Source: Pseudohongiella sp. | GTDB lineage: Bacteria > Pseudomonadota > Gammaproteobacteria > Pseudomonadales > Pseudohongiellaceae | Reading direction: 5' to 3' | Length of the DNA: 64,000 nt | Assembly (NCBI GenBank): GCA_030696315.1 | Contig: JAUYSM010000021.1 | Coordinates: 164,767-228,766, forward strand | Shown here: positions 55,344 to 64,000 of the stretch, one piece after another | How positions within the stretch are numbered: position 1 is the stretch's first letter | Layout of the letters: each line of letters starts with the position of its first letter | Made by a program: the position numbers and the translations under genes | The notes under the pieces: model-generated | The model's input: only the letters and a program-made list of their open reading frames with translations | Databases searched by the model: none | What the model was told of the DNA's origin: nothing

Positions 55344-57875
55344 ATGAAAAAACTACAACTTCTGATCGTCGGAAACGGCATGGTAGGGCAGCGTCTTTTA
55401 GAAGATCTGTCACGCATGCCGCATGTGTACAACATTACCGTATTCTGCGAAGAAAGCCGCGCCGCCTATGACCGAGTACACCTGAGCAGTTATTTTTCCG
55501 GCGCGAGCGCTGACGAGTTGTCTTTGGTTGCCCCCGAATTTTTTGAGCAGAATGATATTCGTTTCTTGCGTGAAGAAGCCGTGCAGTCCATCGACTGCCT
55601 GCGAAAAACTGCGTTTGGCACACGCGGCACCATCATTAAGTACGACACACTGGTACTGGCGACAGGTTCTTATCCATATGTTCCACCCATACCAGGGCAT
55701 GATCGCGTCGGCTGCCATGTCTATCGGACCTTGGATGATCTGGACGCAATCCGTCGTGATGCGGCCAATTGCCGGACTGGTGTTGTGATTGGAGGGGGTC
55801 TGTTGGGTCTGGAAGCGGCCAAAGCATTATCGGATCTCGGTTTGCAAACGCATGTGGTGGAATTCGCGCCGCAGTTAATGGCCGTGCAACTGGATCAGCA
55901 GGGCGGCGCTATATTGCGCAACAAAATCACTGCGCTGGGTGTGCAGGTTCATAACGGCAAATCGACACAAAAAATTATTGATGGTGATCAGAGCCGGCAC
56001 AAGTTGGTGTTTGCTGATGGTGAGCTGGAAGCGGATCTGATTCTGTTCTCAGCAGGCATCCGCCCGCGTGATGCGCTGGCACGTGATGCCGGTCTCGCTG
56101 TTGGTGAGCGCGGCGGCGTTATTGTTAATGACTATTTCCAGACTTCTGATCCCGATATTTATGCCATCGGCGAAGTTGCATTGTGGCAGAACAAAATATT
56201 CGGACTGGTGGCGCCCGGTTATGACATGGCGCGCAAACTGGCAGCTCACCTGTGCCAGCAAAGCGGTGAAGCATTCACAGGTGCAGATATGAGCACCAAA
56301 CTGAAACTGATGGGTGTTGAAGTCGGCTCCATTGGTGATGCGCAGGCACGGTCACCCGGCGCCAGAACTTGTGTGTATGAAGACGGAGTGAAAGGGGTCT
56401 ACAAAAAACTGATCGTCAGTGACGATTGCAAAACCTTGCTCGGCGCCGTATTGGTGGGTGACACCAGCGACTACGACAGTCTGCTGCAGTACATGTTGAA
56501 CGCTTTGCCGTTGCCAGAGTCCCCCAGCAGTTTGATTCTGCCCTCATTAGAAGGCAAACCCATGCTGGGCGTGGATGCTTTGCCCGGCACCGCGCAAATC
56601 TGCTCATGTAACAATGTAAGTAAGGCAGGCCTCTGCCAGGCTATTACATCGGGTTGCACTACCATCGGAGCGCTGAAAAAAGAAACACGTGCGGCTTCAA
56701 CATGTGGTGGTTGCGCCAGCCTGGTCAAGCAGGTGCTGGAATCGGAATTAAAACGCCAGGGCATCGCGGTCAACGATCACATCTGTGAACACTTTGCTTG
56801 CACACGACAGGGTCTGTATCACCTGGTGCGTATTAACAAAATCCGCACCTTTGATGAGTTGTTGCAGCAGCATGGCAAAGGCCATGGTTGCGAAATCTGT
56901 AAACCTGCCGCAGCGTCAATTTTTGCATCATGCTGGAACGATTTTGTACTCGATCCCAAACTGGTTGGTCTGCAGGATACCAACGACAATTTCCTCGCCA
57001 ATCTGCAGAAAGACGGCAGCTACTCAGTAGTGCCCCGTATTCCCGGCGGAGAAATCACACCACAAAAACTCGAAGTGCTGGCCAAGGTTGCACAGCAGTA
57101 CGACCTGTATACAAAAATTACTGGCGGCCAACGTATCGACTTGTTTGGTGCGCGTGTTGATCAACTGCCGATGATCTGGCGCGACCTGGTAGACGCTGGA
57201 TTTGAATCCGGTCACGCCTACGGAAAAGCGCTACGCACTGTCAAATCCTGCGTTGGTTCAAGCTGGTGTCGTTATGGTGTGCAAGACTCCGTGGGCATGG
57301 CCATTTATGTTGAAGAGCGCTATCGCGGGCTGCGCTCACCCCACAAACTAAAAATGGCGGTGTCGGGTTGCACACGTGAATGCGCAGAGGCACAAAGCAA
57401 AGACGTTGGAATCATTGCCACTGAAAAGGGATGGAATCTTTATGTGTGTGGCAATGGTGGCATGCGTCCGCGCCACGCCGAACTTTTTGCGTCTGATCTT
57501 GATGACGCGACGTTGATCCGTTACATCGACCGTTTCCTGATGTTCTACATCGCCACCGCAGACCGTCTGCAGCGCACTTCAGTATGGCGTGACAACATGG
57601 TAGGTGGTCTGTCGTATCTGCAGGATGTTGTGATCAATGATTCGCTGGGACTTGCATCGGAGCTGGAAGCACAAATGCAGTCGCTTGTTGATACCTATGT
57701 CTGTGAATGGAAACGCACCATTGAAGATCCTGAAGCACTTAAACGCTTCCGGCCTTTTGTGAATGACGACTTGCCGGATGAGCAGATTGTATATGTGCGC
57801 GAACGCGGACAGAAACGCCCGCCACGAGCAGAAGAAAAAGCATTGGCATCCATCGAACATGAGGAATTAGTCTGA
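55344..57875 (+). CDS. nirB: Assimilatory nitrite reductase [NAD(P)H] large subunit
   Basis: 843 residues from ATG 55344 with AAGGAGA upstream; the frame opens earlier inside the leader. Domains in order: FAD/NAD(P) Rossmann domains (about 1-290; VIGGGLLGLEAAKAL), BFD-like [2Fe-2S] domains (about 415-480, ICSCNNVSKAGLC), and the sulfite/nitrite reductase part with siroheme-[4Fe-4S] cysteines in SCVGSSWCRYG and SGCTRECAEAQ. It reduces nitrite to ammonium in six electrons. The stop overlaps nirD (TGATG). Confidence 0.95.
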   Translation: MKKLQLLIVGNGMVGQRLLEDLSRMPHVYNITVFCEESRAAYDRVHLSSYFSGASADELSLVAPEFFEQNDIRFLREEAVQSIDCLRKTAFGTRGTIIKYDTLVLATGSYPYVPPIPGHDRVGCHVYRTLDDLDAIRRDAANCRTGVVIGGGLLGLEAAKALSDLGLQTHVVEFAPQLMAVQLDQQGGAILRNKITALGVQVHNGKSTQKIIDGDQSRHKLVFADGELEADLILFSAGIRPRDALARDAGLAVGERGGVIVNDYFQTSDPDIYAIGEVALWQNKIFGLVAPGYDMARKLAAHLCQQSGEAFTGADMSTKLKLMGVEVGSIGDAQARSPGARTCVYEDGVKGVYKKLIVSDDCKTLLGAVLVGDTSDYDSLLQYMLNALPLPESPSSLILPSLEGKPMLGVDALPGTAQICSCNNVSKAGLCQAITSGCTTIGALKKETRAASTCGGCASLVKQVLESELKRQGIAVNDHICEHFACTRQGLYHLVRINKIRTFDELLQQHGKGHGCEICKPAAASIFASCWNDFVLDPKLVGLQDTNDNFLANLQKDGSYSVVPRIPGGEITPQKLEVLAKVAQQYDLYTKITGGQRIDLFGARVDQLPMIWRDLVDAGFESGHAYGKALRTVKSCVGSSWCRYGVQDSVGMAIYVEERYRGLRSPHKLKMAVSGCTRECAEAQSKDVGIIATEKGWNLYVCGNGGMRPRHAELFASDLDDATLIRYIDRFLMFYIATADRLQRTSVWRDNMVGGLSYLQDVVINDSLGLASELEAQMQSLVDTYVCEWKRTIEDPEALKRFRPFVNDDLPDEQIVYVRERGQKRPPRAEEKALASIEHEELV

Positions 57876-58234
57876 TGTTAATACTGGAGCGCAGCACGAA
57901 CACAACATGGCATGACGTCTGTGCCATGGACGACATCATTGTCGGAACAGGAGTAGCGGCCCGGCTCAATGGCGAACAGTTGGCGGTGTTTAATACCGGC
58001 AGCGGCGTGTTTGCAATCGGCAACTTCGATCCTTTTAGCGGAGCCAATGTACTTGCCCGTGGTTTGCTTGGCGACATTGCTGGCGTGCTGGTGGTGGCAT
58101 CTCCCGTCTATAAACAACACTTTTGCCTGAAGACAGGACAGTGTCTTGAAGATCCTGAGATCAGTGTGCCCGCGTATGAAACGCGCATCTGTGACCAATC
58201 AAAACGAATTCAGATCAGGGTCGATTCAGTATGA
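57875..58234 (+). CDS. nirD: Nitrite reductase small subunit
   Basis: 119 residues of a Rieske-like beta fold that lacks the Cys/His cluster ligands, as usual for NirD. WHDVCAMDDIIVGTGVAARL and ASPVYKQHFCLKTGQCLED are recognisable. It supports NirB activity. It starts inside the nirB stop (TGATG) and ends inside the nasC start (ATGA), so the three genes are translationally coupled. Confidence 0.93.
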   Translation: MLILERSTNTTWHDVCAMDDIIVGTGVAARLNGEQLAVFNTGSGVFAIGNFDPFSGANVLARGLLGDIAGVLVVASPVYKQHFCLKTGQCLEDPEISVPAYETRICDQSKRIQIRVDSV

Positions 58235-59508
58235 GCCGATCCCGACCCCATCTGCTGATTGTTGGAAATGGCATGGCAGGCAACCGATTGTTAACCCAGT
58301 TGCAATCGCTGGCGCCGGAAAATTTTCGCATCACAGTGATTGGTCAGGAAAAAGCAGCCGCGTACAACCGTATTCTGCTAACGCCCTGGCTGAACGGTGA
58401 GATCAGCACGGAAGAGTTGCGCTTGCAGAATTCCGACTGGTACGCGCGTCAAGAGATTACTCTACATCTGGGTGATGCAGCACTTGCCATCGATGTTGCA
58501 CACAAAACCCTGCGTTGTGAATCAGGCAAGGAGTTCAGTTGGGATCTGCTGGTGCTGGCCACCGGTTCACACGCTTTGATACCGCCAGTGCCTGGCTATA
58601 ACCTTAAAGGAGTCATGTGTCTCCGCACACGGGACGATGCCGCGCTACTTCGCCAACGGTGTACAGACAACGACGGTGCAAGTGGAATAGCTGTTGTGGG
58701 CGGCGGTGTGCTAGGGCTGGAAGCAGCCTGTGCATTACACGCCATGGGGCTGCCGGTAACGATAATACATCGCGACGCCTGGCTGATGAATCGCCAACTG
58801 GATCAAGAAGCTGGAGAGCAGCTCGCCGATACCATTCGCGCGCGTGGCATCAAAGTTCATACCGGCGTCAATTGCACAAAATTTATTGCGGACAAGAACA
58901 GCCCAGGGCTGCTTGCTGGCATTGAGCTGGTTCCGCTGGATGCCACTGGTGCTGATGTCAGCCCACAACAACTGAACTGCCATACTGCCGTGCTTGCCAT
59001 CGGCATCAAACCTGAAATCACGCTGGCTAAAACGGCAGGTCTGAATTGTGAGCGTGCCATTGTTGTGGACAATTGGATGCGCACATCCGTGGAGAATATT
59101 TTTGCCTTGGGTGAGTGCTGTCAGATCAACCAGGAGATGTTTGGGCTGGTGGCGCCGGTTTATCAGCAGGCAGATGTGCTGGCTTCACTGCTCGCCGACG
59201 GAAAATGGCAGCGGGCAATGCCGGCGCGATTGCAGTACCAACCTAAAACACTGGCGACACGCCTTAAGGTTGCCGGGCTTGATGTGTATTCCGTTGGTTT
59301 GATTCCTGAGCAATCGTCGCGCTCTCTAATCTGGCGTGACTCAACACAGGGGCACTACCGAAGGCTGTGGCTGAAGGACAATCAGATTGCGGCGGCAGTA
59401 GCATTGGGTGACATCGATGGGCTACGTGAGTATGCAGGGTTGATAGATCAGCAGCAACCATGCACTGATCCGGTGTCATTGCTGCTCGGCGGAGGTGCCG
59501 CAGCATGA
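58231..59508 (+). CDS. nasC: NAD(P)H:acceptor FAD reductase of assimilatory nitrate reductase
   Basis: 425 residues of the FAD/NAD-dependent oxidoreductase fold, much like the N-terminal part of NirB. FAD site LLIVGNGMAGNRLL, NAD site VVGGGVLGLEAACAL, and IFALGEC. In this operon position such proteins (NasC of Klebsiella) pass electrons from NADH to NasA. It is shorter than Klebsiella NasC and has no BFD [2Fe-2S] domain; that domain is on NasA. Its start and stop overlap nirD and nasA by 4 nt each. Confidence 0.88.
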   Translation: MSRSRPHLLIVGNGMAGNRLLTQLQSLAPENFRITVIGQEKAAAYNRILLTPWLNGEISTEELRLQNSDWYARQEITLHLGDAALAIDVAHKTLRCESGKEFSWDLLVLATGSHALIPPVPGYNLKGVMCLRTRDDAALLRQRCTDNDGASGIAVVGGGVLGLEAACALHAMGLPVTIIHRDAWLMNRQLDQEAGEQLADTIRARGIKVHTGVNCTKFIADKNSPGLLAGIELVPLDATGADVSPQQLNCHTAVLAIGIKPEITLAKTAGLNCERAIVVDNWMRTSVENIFALGECCQINQEMFGLVAPVYQQADVLASLLADGKWQRAMPARLQYQPKTLATRLKVAGLDVYSVGLIPEQSSRSLIWRDSTQGHYRRLWLKDNQIAAAVALGDIDGLREYAGLIDQQQPCTDPVSLLLGGGAAA

Positions 59509-62306
59509 GCGGGTTGATGCCAGTACATGCGATTGACAAACACACGCGGTTAATTTCAAAAAAGACAAAAACAACGTGTGCCTATTGTGGTGTGGGCTGT
59601 GGATTTGTGGTGACTGCGGATGCCAATGATGGCACCAGAACACTGCAGGCCGACCAGCTTCATCCGGCAAACAAAGGCCGCTTTTGTGTCAAAGGCAGCT
59701 CTCAACTGGAAACCATCGGGCTGGACAACAGGCTGTTGTACCCACATGTTGATGGCCACCAGACAAGCTGGGATGAGGCGCTGGATGAAACTGCCAGACG
59801 GTTACGGGACACCATAAAAAACCACGGCCCAGACTCAGTCGCATTTTATGTCTCCGGCCAGTTGTTGACTGAAGACTATTATGTTGCGAACAAACTGATG
59901 AAAGGCTTTATCGGCAGCGCCAACATCGACACCAACAGTCGTCTGTGCATGTCGACAGCGGTTGCAGCACACAAACGCGTATTGGGAAGTGACAGTGTTC
60001 CTGGTTGTTATGAAGATCTGGAGTGTGCCGATCTTATTGTGATCACGGGCTCCAACATGGCGTGGACACACCCGGTAGTGTATCAGCGCATCATGGCAGC
60101 AAAAACCGCCCGACCGCAGATGAAGCTGGTGGTCATAGATCCGCGCAAAACCGTGACAGCCGAGTCAGCAGATCTGCATCTGCAGATCAAACCAGGTACG
60201 GATGCATTTCTGTTTGATGGCTTGTTTGCGCACCTGATCCGTTCAGCCGCGCTGGACATGGAATTTATACAAAGCCACACCAAGGGTTTTAATGACATTG
60301 CGACAAATAGCCTGACCAGAAGTCCTTCCAACATAGTGGTTGCGGAGCGTTGTGGACTGACTCAACACGAGGTCAACGATTTTTATAACGCGTTTGCCAT
60401 GACTGAAAAAACCGTCACGGTGTTTTCACAGGGCATTAATCAGTCCGCCAATGGTGTGGAAAAAGCCAGCGCCATTCTGCATTGCCATCTGGCCACAGGA
60501 AAAATTGGCAAACCCGGTGCGTGTCCGTTTTCTATCACCGGACAACCTAATGCTATGGGAGGGCGTGAAGTCGGCGGTCTGGCCAATCAGTTGGCAGCGC
60601 ATATGGATCTGGATAATGAAATGCACAGAGATATTGTGCAAAGTTTCTGGAGCAGCGAACACATTGCGCAGCGTGCCGGCCTGAAAGCAGTCGACCTGTT
60701 TGAAGCCATTCATAACGGACAGGTTAAATTTGTCTGGATCATGGCAACCAACCCGGTGGTGTCCTTGCCGGATGCTGATCGTGTACGTCAGGCCTTGCAG
60801 AAATGTGAGTGTGTGGTGGTATCAGACTGTGTTGCTGACACCGATACCTTGCGTCTGGCGCACATCAAGTTACCGGCAGCCGGCTGGGGCGAAAAAGACG
60901 GCACCGTTACCAATTCCGAACGTTGTATTTCAAGACAACGCGCATTCCTGCCATTGCCGGGGGATACAAAACCTGACTGGTGGATAATCTGCAAGGTGGC
61001 TGAGCGCCTGGGTTTCAACAAAGAATTTTCGTACCAAAAACCAGCAGACATATTTAAAGAGCACGCACAACTATCTGCTTACAAAAATGACGGCAGCAGG
61101 GACTTTGATATCAGCGCCTTCGCGACCATCACTCATCAGGAGTACGACGATCTGGCACCGACTTACTGGCCGATCAAATCCGGTCAGAGCAGCGGTGCAA
61201 AAAGATTATTTAACGACGGCGTGTTTTTTACGCAGGACGGCCGCGCCAATTTTGTAAAAACCGGATTGCAGGGCGCTCTTGTTGAAAACACTCTGACGTA
61301 CCCGCTGATCTTAAATACCGGACGTATCCGTGATCAGTGGCATACCATGACACGTACTGGCCGTAGCGCGAGACTGCAACAACACCGGCCGGAAGTCTTT
61401 GCCGAGTTTCATCCAGAAGATCTTGAAAAATTGTGCATACGCGAGCACCAATTGATTGCGCTCAGCAGTCCACTGGGCCGCTGTGTGTTGCGCGCGCACA
61501 TCAATAATGGTCAGAGTCGCGGTACTGTTTATGCGCCTATTCACTGGAACGATTGCTTCACCTCGGCAGGCCGTATTGACAGTCTGGTTTCTGCAGTCTG
61601 CGACCCGATCTCAGGTCAGCCGGCGTTTAAACAGACCGCTGTCAAAGCAGAGCCGGTGCACAGTGACTGGCAGGCCTTGTTAGTGTCCCGAACGTCACTG
61701 ACATTGCCCGCGAATCACTACTGGAACTATCGCCTGCTTGACGGTTTGCACGTCTATAACATTGAAGGGATAGGCCAGTTTGATATAGGCCTTGTTAAAC
61801 AACAACTGCCCGACACCCACAGCAATATTGCTGAGCTGAGTGACAGCGACAAGCAGGCAATTCGCCTGCTTGCTTACACCCATAGCGAAGTTCTGCTTGC
61901 TCTGTATGTGTGGCCTGAATCCACGTCAGACATGGCCGGTAAACCAGATGAAAGCTGGCTGATCTCTGAGCTCAATAGCACGGCGGCAAGCATTAAAAAG
62001 CTTTCTATGCGCTTATTGGCATTGGGCAGTGCTGTTCACGGTAACAGTGATGGGCCGCTGGTGTGCACTTGCCATCAGGTGAGACAGGCAGTTATCCAAA
62101 AAGCGATCAGCAGTGGTTGCTGCAGTGTGGAAGCCATAGGTCAGTGCACACGCGCTGGCACACAATGTGGATCGTGTGTGCCGGAGCTGCGCAAATTAAT
62201 TCAAAACGTTGAACATTCTATCGGACAAAAAACAGAGACTTCAGATATCCACATCGTCGCGAACAATCTCATGCAGGAAGAAAATGTATGTCAAAAACCA
62301 TGTTGA
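59505..62306 (+). CDS. nasA: Assimilatory nitrate reductase catalytic subunit
   Basis: 933 residues. The N-terminal [4Fe-4S] ligands are C25, C28, C32 and C61 (TCAYCGVGCG ... RFCVKG), followed by the molybdopterin (bis-MGD) oxidoreductase domains and dinucleotide-binding domain (about 600-720). The C-terminus carries a BFD-type [2Fe-2S] domain from about 852 with C854, C856, C888 and C891. It reduces nitrate to nitrite in the cytoplasm. No Tat signal is present, consistent with assimilation. cobA overlaps its end by 19 nt. Confidence 0.95.
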   Translation: MSGLMPVHAIDKHTRLISKKTKTTCAYCGVGCGFVVTADANDGTRTLQADQLHPANKGRFCVKGSSQLETIGLDNRLLYPHVDGHQTSWDEALDETARRLRDTIKNHGPDSVAFYVSGQLLTEDYYVANKLMKGFIGSANIDTNSRLCMSTAVAAHKRVLGSDSVPGCYEDLECADLIVITGSNMAWTHPVVYQRIMAAKTARPQMKLVVIDPRKTVTAESADLHLQIKPGTDAFLFDGLFAHLIRSAALDMEFIQSHTKGFNDIATNSLTRSPSNIVVAERCGLTQHEVNDFYNAFAMTEKTVTVFSQGINQSANGVEKASAILHCHLATGKIGKPGACPFSITGQPNAMGGREVGGLANQLAAHMDLDNEMHRDIVQSFWSSEHIAQRAGLKAVDLFEAIHNGQVKFVWIMATNPVVSLPDADRVRQALQKCECVVVSDCVADTDTLRLAHIKLPAAGWGEKDGTVTNSERCISRQRAFLPLPGDTKPDWWIICKVAERLGFNKEFSYQKPADIFKEHAQLSAYKNDGSRDFDISAFATITHQEYDDLAPTYWPIKSGQSSGAKRLFNDGVFFTQDGRANFVKTGLQGALVENTLTYPLILNTGRIRDQWHTMTRTGRSARLQQHRPEVFAEFHPEDLEKLCIREHQLIALSSPLGRCVLRAHINNGQSRGTVYAPIHWNDCFTSAGRIDSLVSAVCDPISGQPAFKQTAVKAEPVHSDWQALLVSRTSLTLPANHYWNYRLLDGLHVYNIEGIGQFDIGLVKQQLPDTHSNIAELSDSDKQAIRLLAYTHSEVLLALYVWPESTSDMAGKPDESWLISELNSTAASIKKLSMRLLALGSAVHGNSDGPLVCTCHQVRQAVIQKAISSGCCSVEAIGQCTRAGTQCGSCVPELRKLIQNVEHSIGQKTETSDIHIVANNLMQEENVCQKPC

Positions 62307-63220
62307 TGAGTGCGGTACAAAGCAGCGTGAATTTTTCTGTAAATCTGTTTGCGTATGCGCCGTTGGTGCGGATGCGGGGCGATGCATCTGGCAGCTACAA
62401 AGTGAAATCTTCCAACGCATGCGCGACCCGGCATCGTGACAAAAAATCTGCCGGAAAAGTATGGCTGGTGGGTGCAGGTCCAGGCGATCCGGATCTGATC
62501 AGTGTAAAAGCACTGCGACTGATCAGACTCGCCGATGTGCTGGTTTATGATCGCCTGGTATGTCCGGATCTGATCGGCGAATGCCGTCGTGATGCCATCA
62601 GAATTGATGTTGGCAAACGTCCCGGACATCATCCTGTACCGCAACAAAAAATCGAAGAAATTCTTTGTCAGCAAGCGGCACAGGGACGCACAGTCGTGCG
62701 CCTGAAAGGCGGTGACCCGTTTATTTTTGGACGCGGCGGCGAAGAAATGCTCGCATTAAAAACTGCTGGTATTGCGGTAGAAATTGTTCCCGGCATTACA
62801 GCGGCAGCAGCCTGCGCTGCAAGCAGCGGATTCCCGCTGACACACAGAGATATCGCCGACAAAGTGACACTGGTAACAGCGCACTATAAAGACGAGCGTG
62901 ACCGTACGGACTGGCGTGCACTGGCCGCTGACGGATCGGGCACATTGGTGTTCTACATGGGTCTGTCGTCAGTAGCCACCATTCAGCAACAACTCATAAA
63001 AAACGGATTGAATCCGCAAACACCTGCCGCACTGGTAGAGAACGGCAGCACAGCGGTGCAACGAACGGTCTACTGTTCGCTGGACACGTTGTCGGAAACA
63101 GTAACAGAACAACAACTCATATCACCCTGTTTGATTGTCGTGGGCAAGGTTGTGGCACTGGCCGCGTCCACGGAAACAAACCTGCAACTTTCTGAGTTGC
63201 AGAGCCAGAAAAAGGATTAA
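62288..63220 (+). CDS. cobA: Uroporphyrinogen-III C-methyltransferase
   Basis: 310 residues. After a 56-residue N-terminal extension without recognised domain, the SUMT fold begins at VWLVGAGPGDPDLISVKALR, with VVRLKGGDPFIFGRGGEE and VPGITAAAACAASSGFPLTH. It methylates uroporphyrinogen III to precorrin-2, the precursor of the siroheme needed by NirB. The start at 62288 is supported by AGGAAG 7 nt upstream, within the nasA end. CysG-type oxidation/chelation domains are absent and must be coded elsewhere. Confidence 0.93.
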   Translation: MSKTMLMSAVQSSVNFSVNLFAYAPLVRMRGDASGSYKVKSSNACATRHRDKKSAGKVWLVGAGPGDPDLISVKALRLIRLADVLVYDRLVCPDLIGECRRDAIRIDVGKRPGHHPVPQQKIEEILCQQAAQGRTVVRLKGGDPFIFGRGGEEMLALKTAGIAVEIVPGITAAAACAASSGFPLTHRDIADKVTLVTAHYKDERDRTDWRALAADGSGTLVFYMGLSSVATIQQQLIKNGLNPQTPAALVENGSTAVQRTVYCSLDTLSETVTEQQLISPCLIVVGKVVALAASTETNLQLSELQSQKKD

Positions 63221-63259
63221 CCACAACATTTCAAACCGGAACGGTCAAAGGGAACAGAT

Positions 63260-64000
63260 ATGAACAGAAGTACACAGCGATGCTTGATGAGTTCAGTTGT
63301 TATGATAGGTGCGGGAGTTTTTACCGCCGGCCAGTTGCAGGCAGCGGAAGAGCAGACGCTGGCACAGGCATTGAGCGCTGGCAAAACCACGCTCAATTTT
63401 CGTCTGCGAAGTGAACAAGTGGATGATGATTTGTTTGCGCGCTCAGCGCATGCGGGCACCTTACGATCACGTCTGACGTATGCCAGCGCAGCATGGCAGG
63501 GTTGGGATCTGAATCTGGAACTGGATCATGTTGCCCACGTCAGTGATGACAAATTCAATTCCACCAGAAACTCAAAACCATTCCTGCCCCAGATCCCCGA
63601 CCCGGATGGGGCAGATCTGAATCAGGCCAATCTTCGTTACCGTCTGGGTGCTGCAACATTTACCGTCGGTCGCCAGCGTCTGCTGCGCGACAACCAGCGA
63701 TTTGTCGGCGGAGTGGGTTGGCGCCAGAACGAGCAGACTTATGACGCCGTAAGTGTTGGCTACAAAGTGTCTGATGCGATTCAGATTGATTACGCCTGGG
63801 TTAACAGCACCCGCCGCATCTTTGGGCCCGACGCGGGCAATCCGTCACCGGCGCTGGACAGCAATCATCATCTGTTAAATGCGGCCTGGCAGGTCAATTC
63901 TGGTTTGCGCGCAGGTGCCTATCTTTACGCACTGGAGTTTGATGATTCAGCGCTGTTGTCATCAAATACGGCCGGGGTTTTTGTGCAGGGCACATCCGCT
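63260..64000 (+). CDS. Outer-membrane porin, alginate-export-family-like (partial at window end)
   Basis: 247 codons are open to the end of the window. ATG 63260 has AAGGGA 6 nt upstream. A signal peptide (about 1-29, ending LQAAE) precedes beta-strand-rich sequence with TLNFRLRSEQVDDDLFA, NQANLRYRLGAATFTVGRQR and VGGVGWRQNEQTYDAVSVG, the pattern of alginate-export/OprD-like barrels. It follows cobA by 39 bp on the same strand, so it may be part of the nitrate operon and serve nitrate entry; that role is inferred. The name reflects the family only. Confidence 0.8.
   Translation, partial: MNRSTQRCLMSSVVMIGAGVFTAGQLQAAEEQTLAQALSAGKTTLNFRLRSEQVDDDLFARSAHAGTLRSRLTYASAAWQGWDLNLELDHVAHVSDDKFNSTRNSKPFLPQIPDPDGADLNQANLRYRLGAATFTVGRQRLLRDNQRFVGGVGWRQNEQTYDAVSVGYKVSDAIQIDYAWVNSTRRIFGPDAGNPSPALDSNHHLLNAAWQVNSGLRAGAYLYALEFDDSALLSSNTAGVFVQGTSA

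Overview
The window is chromosomal DNA of a gammaproteobacterium, probably marine or environmental and aerobic. The gene orders atpBEFHAGDC-glmU-glmS and gmk-rpoZ-spoT-ridA-recG, HexR, the TrxC-type thioredoxin and the sigma-54/NasR-controlled nitrate assimilation genes all point there. I cannot name a genus. I see no rRNA, tRNA, CRISPR array, insertion sequence or phage gene.

Layout. 1-6041: F0F1 ATP synthase operon (atpB cut by the window edge), closed by a strong terminator. 6123-9354: glmU and glmS, supplying UDP-GlcNAc. 9402-12966: a TetR regulator divergent from a membrane-anchored sulfatase and an exported haloalkane-dehalogenase-like hydrolase, with an inverted repeat over the -10 box of the shared promoter region. 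12995-18273: hexR, a FemAB-like acyltransferase, yaaA with a response regulator, two hypotheticals and a YciA-type thioesterase. 18372-24954: cystine transporter tcyP, uvrD, glutaryl-CoA dehydrogenase, an exported MsrB, and soxR divergent from a VOC-family gene that carries a SoxR-type promoter. 24981-34409 (all minus): gmk, rpoZ-spoT, ridA, recG, an HDOD protein, ubiA, and the copper proteins PCuAC and Sco. 34550-36722: selD-mnmH, the tRNA selenouridine pathway. 36851-42664: two secreted beta-propellers, a LysE-type exporter without a normal start codon, a highly structured intergenic element, trxC, a Tat-exported dienelactone hydrolase and an AsmA-like protein. 42704-50148 (minus): hrpB, a Gdt1/TMEM165 transporter, acetoacetyl-CoA synthetase, an SDR and a serine hydrolase.

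50354-64000 is a complete nitrate assimilation locus: nasR, the nitrate ABC transporter nrtABD on the minus strand, and divergently nirB-nirD-nasC-nasA-cobA followed by an outer-membrane porin that runs off the window. Nitrate would enter by porin and ABC transporter, be reduced by NasA/NasC to nitrite and by NirBD to ammonium; CobA makes the siroheme precursor for NirB.

The most interesting finding is the 607-bp region between nrtA and nirB. Each divergent transcript has its own sigma-54 promoter (-24/-12) and its own leader, in which two hairpins with A-x-x-G-x-x hexaloops precede an intrinsic terminator, the second hairpin competing with it. This is the arrangement expected for antitermination by the NIT-ANTAR protein NasR, present here twice, back to back. 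Second is a 385-bp intergenic element (38558-38942) containing a 29-bp perfect inverted repeat inside a 181-nt foldback.
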